Shown: positions 1 through 8,519, numbered from the stretch's first letter. The stretch: DNA of 64,000 nucleotides from Paenibacillus sp. GP183 (GCF_900104695.1 NZ_FNSW01000001.1:4148001-4212000), one strand, 5' to 3'. Numbers and translations: made by a program. Notes: generated from the letters alone by a model not told the origin.

Positions 1-1051
1 TATCATTCTGGTGGATATCGTAAACACACTTGAAGTGAAGGGAGGAGCCGTGGTCATTCATTATGGCGGTGATATGGATTTTATAAACCAAGGAGAGATC
101 AATGAGTCGGAGATTAAAAGCTTGCTTAATTCCTCGTCCCTCTTTCACCACCCTTTGTACACCTGCATAGAGATTAACAGTCATGAGGACTACACCAGCT
201 ATCTCATCATGACCCGGAAAAAAACGAATACACTGCTAGGCAAGGAAGAACTGCAATGGCTGAATATCATGATTTCCTACTTGGCGGTCAGCCTGGAAAA
301 TGTTCATTTGATTCGCAAACTGACCTCCAGATTGCAGCATTTGGCCTCTCATCTGCCTGATGAGCAAGCAGCTCAGGATATTCAATGGTTCCGGAAGCTG
401 ATGTTTGAGTTACAGGAGGAAGAGCGCAGACGCATCGCTGCTGATCTTCATGATACAACGATGCAGGATTTGTTTTTCTTAAAACGAAGATTTGTTTCTT
501 TATTGGAGAAGTACGTCATGAGCCCGGAAGACAAGGAGACTCTACATAATATTATTAATTTTGTGGAATTGATCAATACGAGCCTGCGCCAAAGCTGTTT
601 TGAGTTAAATCCCTATTTATTGCAAGAAATCGGTTTGATTCAGACGGTGCAAAAGCTGCTGGAAAAAGAACGATTCGACTCTGCTTTTACAATTGAATTC
701 ACGGCGGATCGAGTTACTGCCATTGAACATAAAGATTTGATTACCAAAAGGCATATTTTCAGAATGGTACAGGAGCTGCTGAATAACGCGAAAAAGCATT
801 CAGAGGCGTCCAAGGTCATTTTTAAAATGTTCATGGAAGACGGATTCTTCCTTATATCTTATGAAGATGATGGAATTGGATTCGCCCAGAAAGAGGACAG
901 CTTGAGAGAGATTGGCGCATCGAGAATTGGGTTGGAACAAATGAGAAGCCGTGTTTTGCATTTGAATGGGAACATGGAGCTGAATTCACAGGTAAACAAA
1001 GGGGTGCGAATCTTGATTTCAATACCTTTGAAAGAGGTGAAAGCCATATGA
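1..1051 (+). CDS. ComP-like sensor histidine kinase, C-terminal part (5' end outside window)
   Basis: The reading frame is open to the left edge, so the GTG at 11 is probably internal and the N-terminal (in ComP, membrane) region lies outside. Visible residues hold a GAF-like or linker region, then a HisKA_3 dimerisation/phosphoacceptor helix (LQEEERRRIAADLHD, with the His about residue 147 of the visible part), and a C-terminal HATPase_c domain with QELLNNAKKHS (N box), DDGIGF (G1) and GLEQMRSR. This is the NarL/ComP class of kinase that phosphorylates a LuxR-type regulator. Its stop overlaps the ATG of the ComA-like gene (ATGA), so the two are translationally coupled. Kinase identity is secure; the ComP assignment rests on the adjoining ComA- and ComQ-like genes. 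Confidence 0.85.
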   Translation, partial: IILVDIVNTLEVKGGAVVIHYGGDMDFINQGEINESEIKSLLNSSSLFHHPLYTCIEINSHEDYTSYLIMTRKKTNTLLGKEELQWLNIMISYLAVSLENVHLIRKLTSRLQHLASHLPDEQAAQDIQWFRKLMFELQEEERRRIAADLHDTTMQDLFFLKRRFVSLLEKYVMSPEDKETLHNIINFVELINTSLRQSCFELNPYLLQEIGLIQTVQKLLEKERFDSAFTIEFTADRVTAIEHKDLITKRHIFRMVQELLNNAKKHSEASKVIFKMFMEDGFFLISYEDDGIGFAQKEDSLREIGASRIGLEQMRSRVLHLNGNMELNSQVNKGVRILISIPLKEVKAI

Positions 1052-1683
1052 GTGAAACGATGAAGGCACTTGTTGTAGAAGATCATCCATTGATCGCTTT
1101 AGCTACAAAAGAGCTATTGGACAAGATCGATGGAATTAATGTCATTGGTATTGCATCAACGGGGAAACAGTGTATGGAATTGATGAGCAATCATCAGCCG
1201 CAATTGGTTTTCCTGGATTATACATTGCCGGATCAATTAGGAACCCAGATAGCTAAGGAAATCAAAGACGCTTATCCAGATGTGCATATCGTCATTTTTA
1301 CCGGAGTGGATACAACCGAGTTGTATAATAAGTTCATAGATTTGAAAGTAAGCGGAATTCTTTCCAAAGAAGCGAGTGTTAGAACGATTCATAATATGGT
1401 GAATTGTATATTGGACAATCATACGATGCTGCCTATCGGATTTTTTCATCAAACGCATATTAACGAACCGGTTAAAGGAAAGGAAATCCCGCTTCAGCAG
1501 GAAGAAATTTTGATCATGTCCCTGATGGTAAAAGGATCCACTATTGAGCAAATCGCCGATCAAATTCACATGAGCAGACGAACGGTAGATAATTATTTGA
1601 AAAAAATCTATGAAAAATTAGGAGTGCCATCAAGGATAAGCGCTGTGGAAAAATTCATTCAAAGCAAGTATTACTTATCTTGA
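1048..1683 (+). CDS. ComA-like NarL/LuxR-family response regulator
   Basis: This 211-residue protein has an N-terminal receiver domain (acidic pair ED at 11-12, phosphoacceptor Asp57 in LVFLDYT, TG switch region near 90) and a C-terminal LuxR-type HTH (IEQIADQIHMSRRTVDNYLKKIYEKLGV). It starts at an ATG overlapping the kinase stop, and its own stop overlaps the first possible start of the prenyltransferase gene. It is most likely phosphorylated by the upstream kinase and acts as a cytoplasmic transcription activator. In Bacillus ComA controls competence and secondary-metabolite genes; its targets here cannot be read from the window. Confidence 0.88.
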   Translation: MSETMKALVVEDHPLIALATKELLDKIDGINVIGIASTGKQCMELMSNHQPQLVFLDYTLPDQLGTQIAKEIKDAYPDVHIVIFTGVDTTELYNKFIDLKVSGILSKEASVRTIHNMVNCILDNHTMLPIGFFHQTHINEPVKGKEIPLQQEEILIMSLMVKGSTIEQIADQIHMSRRTVDNYLKKIYEKLGVPSRISAVEKFIQSKYYLS

Positions 1684-1700
1684 TTGTGGAGGAGCAGGGG

Positions 1701-2621
1701 TTGGAGAACACCATTATTGAACACATGCATGCTATAGTGGATGAACACATAGATGCCAAGGATTTAAATAAGCTGATCAAGCTGTTTATACAAGAGAAAT
1801 CCCAAGAGAAAAGTCCGTGGTCCACTATCACGAGATGCACTCATTTCATGCTGGGGGGCAATTCTCCCCAAATAGACCGCATTGCGGCGGCAACAGAATT
1901 GATCATGCTGGTACAGGATATTGTGGATGATTTACAGGACCAAGATCAAGAGAACAAGCCTTGGATGCAATGCGAACCCGCGTATACGCTGAATGCTGTT
2001 TTAGCGTTTTTGATCAGTTTCTTTGGAGAGCTGGAGCTGCTGCAGGGAAATCATACGAGGCGTCTGAACAAAGAGATCAGCAAGATCATTTCCAGGTCCA
2101 TTAACGGACAGCAAAAGGATATTAGCAACAGCATTGAAACCGTGGACGACTATCTGATTATGGTGCAGGAAAAATCGGGTTCAATAATCAGGCTTGCTTG
2201 TTATATGGGCTATGCTTCTTTGGATGTATCGCCACAGACTATTGAGCACATTGATGCACTGGCTGATTATGCAGGTCTTATCCATCAAATCCAGAATGAC
2301 ATGAACGATCTGAACGAGATTGATAATAAGAGTGATTTGTTCCTCAAAAAGTGTACCCTCCCCATCCTATATTTACTCGAATCCGAAGACACTTCATTTC
2401 CGCTGCTCAAACCATTTTATCAAGGCCGGATCCGGCTCGACGAATTAATTGAAAATAAAGAAGCTTGGCTCACCTATATCGACAAGTCAGGATGTATCGA
2501 ATATTCAAAAATTGTGCAATCCATCTGCATAACAAAAGCGGAAGAAATCTATGAGGAGCTGCTGGCCATTGCCCCATGGAAAGAGAAGTTCCGCGATTCG
2601 ACCTATGGATCCTTCGTCTGA
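1701..2621 (+). CDS. ComQ-like isoprenyl transferase (class 1 isoprenoid enzyme)
   Basis: This is an all-helical trans-prenyltransferase-type protein of about 306 residues. It has a first aspartate-rich motif DDLQD after LIMLVQDIV and a second acidic motif QNDMND, both expected to bind Mg-diphosphate. Length and motif spacing fit ComQ, which prenylates the ComX pheromone, better than housekeeping prenyl diphosphate synthases. An in-frame TTG at 1680 overlaps the ComA-like stop, but the TTG at 1701 has GGAGGA at proper spacing and is preferred. No comX-sized gene lies between this gene and its neighbours, so its substrate is unknown. A small-isoprenoid synthase is the alternative. Confidence 0.72.
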   Translation: MENTIIEHMHAIVDEHIDAKDLNKLIKLFIQEKSQEKSPWSTITRCTHFMLGGNSPQIDRIAAATELIMLVQDIVDDLQDQDQENKPWMQCEPAYTLNAVLAFLISFFGELELLQGNHTRRLNKEISKIISRSINGQQKDISNSIETVDDYLIMVQEKSGSIIRLACYMGYASLDVSPQTIEHIDALADYAGLIHQIQNDMNDLNEIDNKSDLFLKKCTLPILYLLESEDTSFPLLKPFYQGRIRLDELIENKEAWLTYIDKSGCIEYSKIVQSICITKAEEIYEELLAIAPWKEKFRDSTYGSFV

Positions 2622-2628
2622 GGGGAGC

Positions 2629-3499
2629 TCAACCGTTGACGATTTCCCCGCCATTCAGATGAAGTACTTGGCCGGACATGTAAGACGAGTCGTCGGATGC
2701 CAGGAACACATAAGATGGACCCAGTTCCTCCGGTTGGCCGGGGCGCTTCATGGGCGAGTTGGCTCCATGCTCGGAAGTACGCTTCTCATCGAAGGTGGAT
2801 GGAATCAGTGGAGTCCAGATGGGGCCTGGCATACCGCATTGACGCGAATTCCTTTGTCGATCAGGTTCTGCGACAAGGATCTTGTAAAGGAGACAATCGC
2901 TCCTTTTGTGGACGAGTAATCGAGCAGCTGCGGGCTGCCTTTGTATGCGGTTATCGACGTAGTATTGATGATGGTCGAGCCTTCCTTCAAGTGAGGAATG
3001 GCTGCCTTGGTGAGGTAGAACATGGAGAAAATGTTCGTACGGAACGTTTTTCCAGCTGCTCCTGCGTGATATCCATAATGGATTCCTGCGGATGCTGTTC
3101 AGCTGCATTATTCACCAGGATGTCCAGGCTTCCAAACTTTTCGACTGTTTGTTTAACCGCCTCGATGCAGAATAACTCTTCGCCTATATCGCCGGCAATG
3201 AGCAAGCACTCTCCCCCTTGCTCTTCCACCAAGCGCTTCGTTTCCTTTGCGTCTTCATGCTCATTCAAATACACAATGGCCACACGAGCGCCTTCGATTG
3301 CATAACAGATGGTTGCAGCTCGTCCAATTCCGCTGTCGCCTCCGGTAATCATCGCTGTTTTACCCATTAATTTGTCACTGCCCTTATATGTTCGATCTAT
3401 AGCTATAGGCTTGGGCTTCATTTCGCTTTCCAAACCGGGCTGGCGATTCTGATGCTGAGGAGGCACTAATTGCTTGTTTTCTGTTTCGATGCTAGCCAT
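2629..3499 (-). pseudogene. SDR-family dehydrogenase (YhxC/YghA-like), two frameshifts
   Basis: Three consecutive frames together give one classical short-chain dehydrogenase of about 290 residues. Frame 1 has the 45-residue N-terminal extension and the NAD(P)-binding TGGDSGIG and NNAAEQ motifs. Frame 2 has the NTTSITAY serine region and the catalytic YSSTK. Frame 3 has [22 protein letters not shown] and the SGQVLHLNGGEIVNG end. Breaks lie near 3050, where an A run is 5 instead of the 6 needed, and near 2825, where one base is missing after the NAV codons. The ATG at 3499 has a GGAGA site. It is convergent with the ComQ-like gene, stopping only about 7 bases away. Two single-base losses suggest a pseudogene, but sequencing error in a low-coverage assembly is possible. 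Confidence 0.82.
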
Positions 3500-3619
3500 T
3501 ATGAATCTCTCCTTTTATTGGGATTTGTATGCTTCATACAGGATTTACCTTATCATTTTACCCTTATGGGAGAGGGGCGAAACATGAATAATAATTATTA
3601 ACAGAAACAGGAGATGTCG

Positions 3620-5059
3620 ATGAAAAAGGGAATGGCCTTAGGTTTGCTGATTGTACTGATCTCGCTGAGCTATTTGAAAAATAATTCCGCGGATCAAGAT
3701 CCGTTTTTGGTGACTGATTATAGCCGTTTGCATCCTGTGAAGGTGGAGCGGGTGGCGGTAGGCAGGGAAGAAGAGCAGTTGGTTCAGCTGCTAAAAGAAG
3801 CCAAAGAGAAGAAGCTGACGGTTTCCATCGCGGGGCAAAGACACAGCCAGGGCGGTCATACCTACTATAAAGACGGCATCGTTCTCGACATGACGCACTA
3901 TAATCGGATCTTGTCTTTTCAACCGGAGGAGAAAAAGATTCGCGTCCAGGCCGGAGCAACGTGGAAAGACATACAGGACAAGATTAATCCCTATGGGTTA
4001 TCGATTAAAACGATGCAATCGCAAAATATATTTACAGTCGGCGGCTCGATCAGCATTAACGCCCATGGCAGAGATATACGCAATGGTTCGTTGATCAAGA
4101 GCGTTGATTCATTTAGGCTGCTGACCGCCGACGGCCAAATTATCAACGTGAGCCGAACAGAAAACGCGGATTTGTTTCCGTTTGTTCTTGGAGGGTATGG
4201 GTTGTTTGGGGTTATTTTGGATGTAACTCTACAGTTGACGGATGATGAAATGTATAAGGTGACGATAGATGCGATGCCCTACGACGAATATAGCCGTTAT
4301 TTCAAGAGTAAGGTGAAATCCAACCCGGATATCCACATGCATATCGCCCGTATTTCCGTTGCACCAGGCAGCTTTCTCACCGAAATGTATGCGATCAATT
4401 ATACTCTGGACCCATCGATTTCGCTGAGTGAACATAATCGATTAAGCACTCATGAAAGCTGGGTGATCCCGAGCAAGCTGCTATTCCAGCTCAACCGTGC
4501 ATCGGATTGGGGGAAAAATGTGTTCTGGAAGCTTCAAAAGACGTACTTCGACAACCAGCAAAATACTCAAATTAGCCGCAACAATGTGATGCGCTCAGAA
4601 TCGGATTTTATGGATTACCGGGATGCCGGAAAAAATGACCTGCTGCAGGAATATTTTATACCCGTTGATGAGTTTGCCGCTTTTATTCAAGATATCAGGA
4701 AGGTGCTTAGTGAAGAAGATTTAAATCTGTTAAACATTTCTGTTCGCTATGTGAACCAGGATCAGGAAGCCGCACTTTCCTATGCGAGGGAGGATATGTT
4801 TGCACTGGTCTGTTTGTTCAATGTTCCGCTGAATGATCAAAGTCAAATCGCGGTGAAACGCGGGATTCAGCGAATCCTGGATGAAGTCATTCGTTCTCAT
4901 GGAACCTACTATCTGCCTTATGCAGCTTATCCGAGTCTTGAGCAGTTTCAAGCTGTTTATCCACGGAATAAGGAGTTTTTTGAAAAGAAGGATCAGGTGG
5001 ATCCGGAGCATTTATTTATGAATTATTTTTATGAACAATACAGGGGGAATAAGCTTTGA
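3620..5059 (+). CDS. Exported FAD-binding (FAD_binding_4) oxidoreductase
   Basis: This protein of about 479 residues begins with a hydrophobic segment (MALGLLIVLISLSYL, an uncleaved anchor or signal peptide). A vanillyl-alcohol-oxidase/gulonolactone-oxidase-type FAD domain follows: VSIAGQRHSQGGHTYY, VLDMTHYNRI, VQAGATWKDI, then TVGGSISINAHGRD and GGYGLFGVI. The C-terminal half is the substrate domain. An ATG at 3614 directly abuts the GGAG site, so the ATG at 3620 (six-base spacing) is the better start. Its stop overlaps the TTG start of the MFS-like gene, suggesting coupled translation. The substrate (sugar acid, lactone or alcohol) cannot be told. It is divergent from the broken SDR gene. 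Confidence 0.8.
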   Translation: MKKGMALGLLIVLISLSYLKNNSADQDPFLVTDYSRLHPVKVERVAVGREEEQLVQLLKEAKEKKLTVSIAGQRHSQGGHTYYKDGIVLDMTHYNRILSFQPEEKKIRVQAGATWKDIQDKINPYGLSIKTMQSQNIFTVGGSISINAHGRDIRNGSLIKSVDSFRLLTADGQIINVSRTENADLFPFVLGGYGLFGVILDVTLQLTDDEMYKVTIDAMPYDEYSRYFKSKVKSNPDIHMHIARISVAPGSFLTEMYAINYTLDPSISLSEHNRLSTHESWVIPSKLLFQLNRASDWGKNVFWKLQKTYFDNQQNTQISRNNVMRSESDFMDYRDAGKNDLLQEYFIPVDEFAAFIQDIRKVLSEEDLNLLNISVRYVNQDQEAALSYAREDMFALVCLFNVPLNDQSQIAVKRGIQRILDEVIRSHGTYYLPYAAYPSLEQFQAVYPRNKEFFEKKDQVDPEHLFMNYFYEQYRGNKL

Positions 5060-5604
5060 ATATAAAATGGCTGATCCGCTCGCAGAGTATCGTAACTTTG
5101 GCGGCCGGGATGATTTATCCGTATTACTTATTGTTCTTGAAAAACCTCGGCAACAGCTATTCCAAATATGGCTTGGCGTTTGCTGTTTTTACCTTAAGCT
5201 CGGCTGTTGTTTCCCAGTGGCTTGCTTCCCGGATTGATCGGAATGCAGCTACCATTCTCGTTGCGAGTTCTCTGGGAATGATGGCTGCAATGATTGCTTT
5301 CCCCTGGGTGTTTTCGTATGGATGGGTATTGTTCCTTCAAATTGTGATGGGAGCTTGCAGCGCCATGCAAAAAATGAGTGAACGCATTCTGCTTGCTGAC
5401 TACACTGAACAGGGCGCACGTGGGATTTCCATGGGGGCCTATCATTTCTGGACGTCTGTTGCTTCCGGATTCGCGGTGGTTATTGGAGGCTATTTGATAG
5501 ATTGGCTGACCATTGATGCCTTGTTTTATATGAGCGCACTGCTCTATGGGATCAGCACATGGGTGGTTTGGCGGTCATGGAGCTCGAGAAAAGCTGAAAT
5601 CTAG
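5056..5604 (+). CDS. Half-length MFS-like membrane protein
   Basis: This is a 182-residue hydrophobic protein with about six membrane segments and an MFS-like loop (SRIDRNAATILVASSLGMM, between segments 2 and 3). Normal MFS carriers have about 12 segments and 400 residues, so this is either a half-transporter-like protein or the surviving half of a longer gene. No continuation is visible in other frames before the YjcZ gene at 5714. The TTG start overlaps the stop of the FAD oxidoreductase, so co-expression is likely. The transported molecule is unknown. Confidence 0.6.
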   Translation: MNIKWLIRSQSIVTLAAGMIYPYYLLFLKNLGNSYSKYGLAFAVFTLSSAVVSQWLASRIDRNAATILVASSLGMMAAMIAFPWVFSYGWVLFLQIVMGACSAMQKMSERILLADYTEQGARGISMGAYHFWTSVASGFAVVIGGYLIDWLTIDALFYMSALLYGISTWVVWRSWSSRKAEI

Positions 5605-5625
5605 TTTTCTATGTTTGGTCAGAAA

Positions 5626-5713
5626 ATTAGACTTTTAGAAATAGCATGTACCCAAGCATTTCCGAAGTAAAAAAATATAATATAAGGATCTTGATTGAAA
5701 GGAGTGAATACGA
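5626..5713 (+). promoter_or_regulatory. Conserved YjcZ upstream block, copy 1
   Basis: The leader carries AAAATTAGAC, then ACCCAAGCATTTCCGAA, then TAAAAAAATATAATATAA, and ends in GAAAGGAGTGAATACGA before the ATG. The same order recurs before the copies at 7402, 9533 and 10710. The TATAAT core lacks a clear TTGACA partner, so it may be read by an alternative (possibly sporulation) sigma factor; that is inference. Confidence 0.6.
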
Positions 5714-5806
5714 ATGAGCGCAGTTGGCGGATTTGGACGTGCTTTCGCTTTTGTCTTGGTTCTCTTTATTCTGTTAGTCATTATTCTTTCCACCTTCATC
5801 ATTTAA
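5714..5806 (+). CDS. YjcZ-family tiny transmembrane peptide, copy 1
   Basis: Thirty residues: an MSAVGGFGRAF head and one membrane helix (FVLVLFILLVII), matching the tiny-TM YjcZ family of Bacillales, whose members are made during sporulation and found in spores. It has a strong AAAGGAG site seven bases before the ATG and shares its upstream block with the other copies. It lies just before the LSM-like gene at 5846, with a separate RBS. Function in this family is largely unknown. Confidence 0.85.
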   Translation: MSAVGGFGRAFAFVLVLFILLVIILSTFII

Positions 5807-5845
5807 TAGAGTCAGGAATACAGAAGGAGGAGGGGAAGTACAAAA

Positions 5846-6082
5846 ATGGATGAATTATACTACCAGTGCCAAAGCTGTCTAAATCAACGTGTTCGTGTTT
5901 ATATGTCATCCGGACAAGAATATGAAGGTGTCCTGGTTAATGTGGATTATGAACATTTATATTTAGAAACCGATGCCTTTATCTCATCTAAACAAGTAAC
6001 TACGAAAGCATTTGGTTTTGGTGGTCGATTTATTACGACGCTCGTATTGTTCGATCTATTAGCTATCGCTTTATTAGCTTAG
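5846..6082 (+). CDS. Small LSM-like protein with C-terminal hydrophobic tail
   Basis: This 78-residue protein has a GGAGGAGG site. Residues 8-45 (CLNQRVRVYMSSGQEYEGVLVNVDYEHLYLET) resemble an Sm/LSM-type beta fold, in which a short polypeptide binds RNA or forms a ring. The C-terminal 20 residues (FITTLVLFDLLAIALLA) look like a membrane anchor. Two cysteines near the N-terminus (YYQCQSC) form a CxxC pair. It is followed by a strong terminator and lies 40 bases after a YjcZ gene, so both may be transcribed together during sporulation. The LSM relation is a resemblance, not a proven assignment. Confidence 0.7.
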   Translation: MDELYYQCQSCLNQRVRVYMSSGQEYEGVLVNVDYEHLYLETDAFISSKQVTTKAFGFGGRFITTLVLFDLLAIALLA

Positions 6083-6100
6083 GCATGCGATCTTACCCCT

Positions 6101-6137
6101 GCAAAAGGAGCCCTCGTGGAAGGAGGGCTCCTTTTGC
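6101..6137. terminator. Terminator between LSM-like gene and aroA
   Basis: A 15-base perfect stem (GCAAAAGGAGCCCTC and its complement) with a seven-base loop. A-rich and T-rich stem ends allow use in both directions. It serves the LSM-like gene and possibly the convergent aroA. Confidence 0.85.
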
Positions 6138-6210
6138 ATCTTCACAAAATCCAAGAGATCGGTGAAGCTGCAATATAAGCTCTAAAAAGCGTGGGCTGAA
6201 AAGCCGACGC

Positions 6211-7287
6211 TTATAGCTTGAAAAGCCCGGAATCGATAATGTCCCGGTACAATTTGCGGAATTGAGGGATATCGATCTGCTGATCGGCGTCGGATAGAGC
6301 AGTCGGCGGATTCGGATGCACCTCGACCATCACTCCGTCTGCCCCGGCTGCGAGAGCCGCTTTGGCACATGGCAGCAGGATATCCTTGCGGCCGGTTGCG
6401 TGGCTGACATCGACCAATACGGGCAGGTGGCTTTCTTGTTTAATGATTGGCACCGCCGAGATGTCGAGTGTGTTCCGCGTCCACTTCTCATAGCTGCGGA
6501 TGCCGCGTTCGACGAGAATTACCTGCGTATTTCCACGCGATACGACGTATTCCGCTGCAAGCAGCAGCTCCTCCATCGTCGCGGCCATACCGCGCTTGAG
6601 CAGCACGGGAACCTTTGAGTCGCCCGCGGCTTTGAGCAGCTCGAAGTTCTGCATGTTGCGGGCGCCGATTTGGATCACGTCCAGGTATTCCTCCGCAATT
6701 TCGATGGTCGCCGGATCGACGATCTCGCTGACGGCGAGCAATCCGAATTCGTCGGCGACCTCGCGCATGAGCCTCAGACCTTCCACCCCAAGCCCCTGGA
6801 AATCGTAGGGAGATGTTCTCGGCTTGAAGGCCCCGCCTCTGAGCATGGGCACGCCTTCCTCCTTCAAAGCGCGGGCCACCTCCCGCAGCTGCTCGCGGCT
6901 CTCGACCGAACAGGGGCCAGCCACCATAAGTGAGCGGTTCCCGCCGATTTGCACACCTTTGATCTCGATAACCGTATCTTCCGCTTGTTTCTTCCGGCTG
7001 ACCAGCAGCTGTTTCCGGTGGGATTGTCCCTGAAGCTCCAGAGACACCTTGAAAATCTCCTTGAATATATGACGGATCGCAGCCGCATCGAAAGGTCCTG
7101 GATTTGCTGCCACCAGCTCGTCGAGCATTTCCTTTTCCCTTGCCGGATCAAACTTTGGCACTCCTTGTCTTTCCTTTACCTCGCCCATTTCCTTCACTAA
7201 TGCGGCACGATCGCTAATCTGCTTTAGCAATTCTACGTTGACTTCATCCACCAAAGTGCGCAACTGCTCCAAAGTCCGAAGTCCCAT
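6211..7287 (-). CDS. aroA: Bifunctional chorismate mutase / DAHP synthase
   Basis: This protein of about 358 residues makes 3-deoxy-D-arabino-heptulosonate 7-phosphate from erythrose 4-phosphate and PEP, the first step of the shikimate pathway. An AroQ-type chorismate mutase domain (residues 1-90, [27 protein letters not shown]) precedes a DAHP synthase barrel with [39 protein letters not shown] and [11 protein letters not shown]. The fused arrangement is the Bacillus AroA type, in which the mutase domain senses prephenate or chorismate for feedback. An upstream in-frame ATG at 7308 lacks a ribosome site; the ATG at 7287 follows GAGGAAGAGG and matches the family N-terminus. Confidence 0.95.
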   Translation of the reverse strand: MGLRTLEQLRTLVDEVNVELLKQISDRAALVKEMGEVKERQGVPKFDPAREKEMLDELVAANPGPFDAAAIRHIFKEIFKVSLELQGQSHRKQLLVSRKKQAEDTVIEIKGVQIGGNRSLMVAGPCSVESREQLREVARALKEEGVPMLRGGAFKPRTSPYDFQGLGVEGLRLMREVADEFGLLAVSEIVDPATIEIAEEYLDVIQIGARNMQNFELLKAAGDSKVPVLLKRGMAATMEELLLAAEYVVSRGNTQVILVERGIRSYEKWTRNTLDISAVPIIKQESHLPVLVDVSHATGRKDILLPCAKAALAAGADGVMVEVHPNPPTALSDADQQIDIPQFRKLYRDIIDSGLFKL

Positions 7288-7317
7288 TTCCCTCTTCCTC
7301 TCTTCCATCTAAAATGC

Positions 7318-7343
7318 AAAAAGCCCCCGCCGCAAGGACGGGG
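7318..7343 (-). terminator. GC-rich hairpin and T tract upstream of aroA
   Basis: On the minus strand a CCCCG/CGGGG stem with an inner CC/GG is followed by GCTTTTT. It lies between the second YjcZ gene and aroA, so it ends the YjcZ transcript. It could also act as an attenuator for aroA, because the segment before it contains pairable GGTGCAA and TTGCACC, but no clear antiterminator was worked out. Confidence 0.65.
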
Positions 7344-7401
7344 AACCGAGTGCACGGTGCAAACTGCGGTCATTCGTATTGCACCATTCATGAAGTAGCT
7401 A

Positions 7402-7494
7402 TTAAATTATGAAGGTGGAAAGAATGATGACCAACAAAATAAAGAGTACCAAGACAAAAGCGAAAGGACGACCAAATCCGCCAACTGCGCTCAT
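7402..7494 (-). CDS. YjcZ-family tiny transmembrane peptide, copy 2
   Basis: Thirty residues, differing from copy 1 by one residue (Pro for Ala at position 10, GRPFAF). It has the same AAAGGAGTGAATACGA leader. It is oriented toward aroA with the GC-rich terminator in between. Confidence 0.85.
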   Translation of the reverse strand: MSAVGGFGRPFAFVLVLFILLVIILSTFII

Positions 7495-7630
7495 TCGTAT
7501 TCACTCCTTTCACGTCAAGATGCTTATATTATATTTTTTTATTTCGGAAATGCTTGGGTAAATACAACCTCAAAGAGTCTAATTTTAATGACCAAGCAAA
7601 TTAAACTGGATATCAGCCTTGGTTATACAC
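7495..7630 (-). promoter_or_regulatory. Conserved YjcZ upstream block, copy 2
   Basis: It carries the same modules in the same order as the block before 5714: AAAATTAGAC, ACCCAAGCATTTCCGAA, TAAAAAAATATAATATAA and GAAAGGAGTGAATACGA. Further upstream is ATAACCAAGG, shared with the copies at 9626 and 10803. It faces away from the methyltransferase at 7700. Confidence 0.6.
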
Positions 7631-7699
7631 CCTGTCAATTTTATGAATTGAAGCATTAAATAAATATAGATAAATTATTGCGCATAGGAGGATTTTCAG

Positions 7700-8413
7700 T
7701 TGAGTTATTTAAAAATGTTGTCTCAATTTGGAGTCGGCAACGCCCATCCCGGTGGATTTTCTGCTACGCTGGAGCAGCTTCAACATTTTCACATATCCAA
7801 AGAGTGCAAAATTTTGGAGGTAGGCTGCGGAACTGGGCGAACATCCTGTTTTTTGTCCTCAAAAGGGTATGATATTACGGCAATGGACATTCAAGCGCCA
7901 ATGCTGGTCAAAGCCAAAAAAAGAGCGGAAACGCAAAAATTAAACATCAATTTTGTTGAGGGAGATGTTTGTTCCCTGCCTTTTGAATCGGATCGATTTG
8001 ATGTCATATTGGCTGAATCCGTTACTAATTTTGCTGATGCCGATAAGGCTCTTTCCGAATATTATCGTGTATTAAAACCGGGAGGAACGTTGTATGACCG
8101 GGAAATCATCGCGGCAAAGCCTATTCCATCGCAAATGAAAACACCGTTATTTGATTTCTTTGGATTTAAACAACTGGCTTCCCTTGATGAGTGGACTGAA
8201 ATCTTTAATAACGCAAAATTTAATACTGTATCATCCTGGGGATATTCTGAAATCGTTAAACAACATACGGATGAGGCCGATAATTTCCAGTATCTAGATG
8301 AAAATATATACACAAACTATCAAGCTCTTCGGACAGCCTTCGAGTACAATGAAATTTTAAATACTTATACGGATTACTTGGCATCCGCAGTTTTAATCGG
8401 CTCAAAACTTTAG
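7700..8413 (+). CDS. Class I SAM-dependent methyltransferase
   Basis: This 237-residue protein has a Rossmann-type SAM-binding fold: motif I LEVGCGTGRTSC (around residue 41), acidic motif II ITAMDIQ, FVEGDVCSLPF, DVILAESVTNF and the YRVLKPGGTLY loop. It resembles the UbiE/Coq5 and Methyltransf_11 groups, but the acceptor substrate cannot be deduced. The TTG start follows AGGAGG at good spacing. It is a single-gene unit closed by the terminator at 8454. Confidence 0.85.
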   Translation: MSYLKMLSQFGVGNAHPGGFSATLEQLQHFHISKECKILEVGCGTGRTSCFLSSKGYDITAMDIQAPMLVKAKKRAETQKLNINFVEGDVCSLPFESDRFDVILAESVTNFADADKALSEYYRVLKPGGTLYDREIIAAKPIPSQMKTPLFDFFGFKQLASLDEWTEIFNNAKFNTVSSWGYSEIVKQHTDEADNFQYLDENIYTNYQALRTAFEYNEILNTYTDYLASAVLIGSKL

Positions 8414-8453
8414 ATATTGAGCAGCTTGCAATGCAGCGCCTATTCATCCATAC

Positions 8454-8496
8454 AAAAAATTGACCATCTTCTGAGCTCAGAAAATGGTCAATTTTT
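8454..8496. terminator. Bidirectional terminator
   Basis: AAAAATTGACCAT and its complement form a long stem around a GAGCTC centre, with A runs before and T runs after. It separates the convergent methyltransferase and nucleotidyltransferase genes. Confidence 0.85.
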
Positions 8497-8519
8497 GACT
8501 TTTAGGTGATATTCGCGTA

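Noticed and set aside
2551-3305. Plus-strand frames of 122 and 202 residues beyond the ComQ-like gene as a possible comX
   Set aside because: They overlap the SDR relic on the opposite strand, have no RBS, and are much longer than ComX.
7318-7402. T-box or tryptophan-type attenuator before aroA
   Set aside because: The leader is too short and lacks specifier and T-box core sequences; the hairpin is better explained as the YjcZ terminator.
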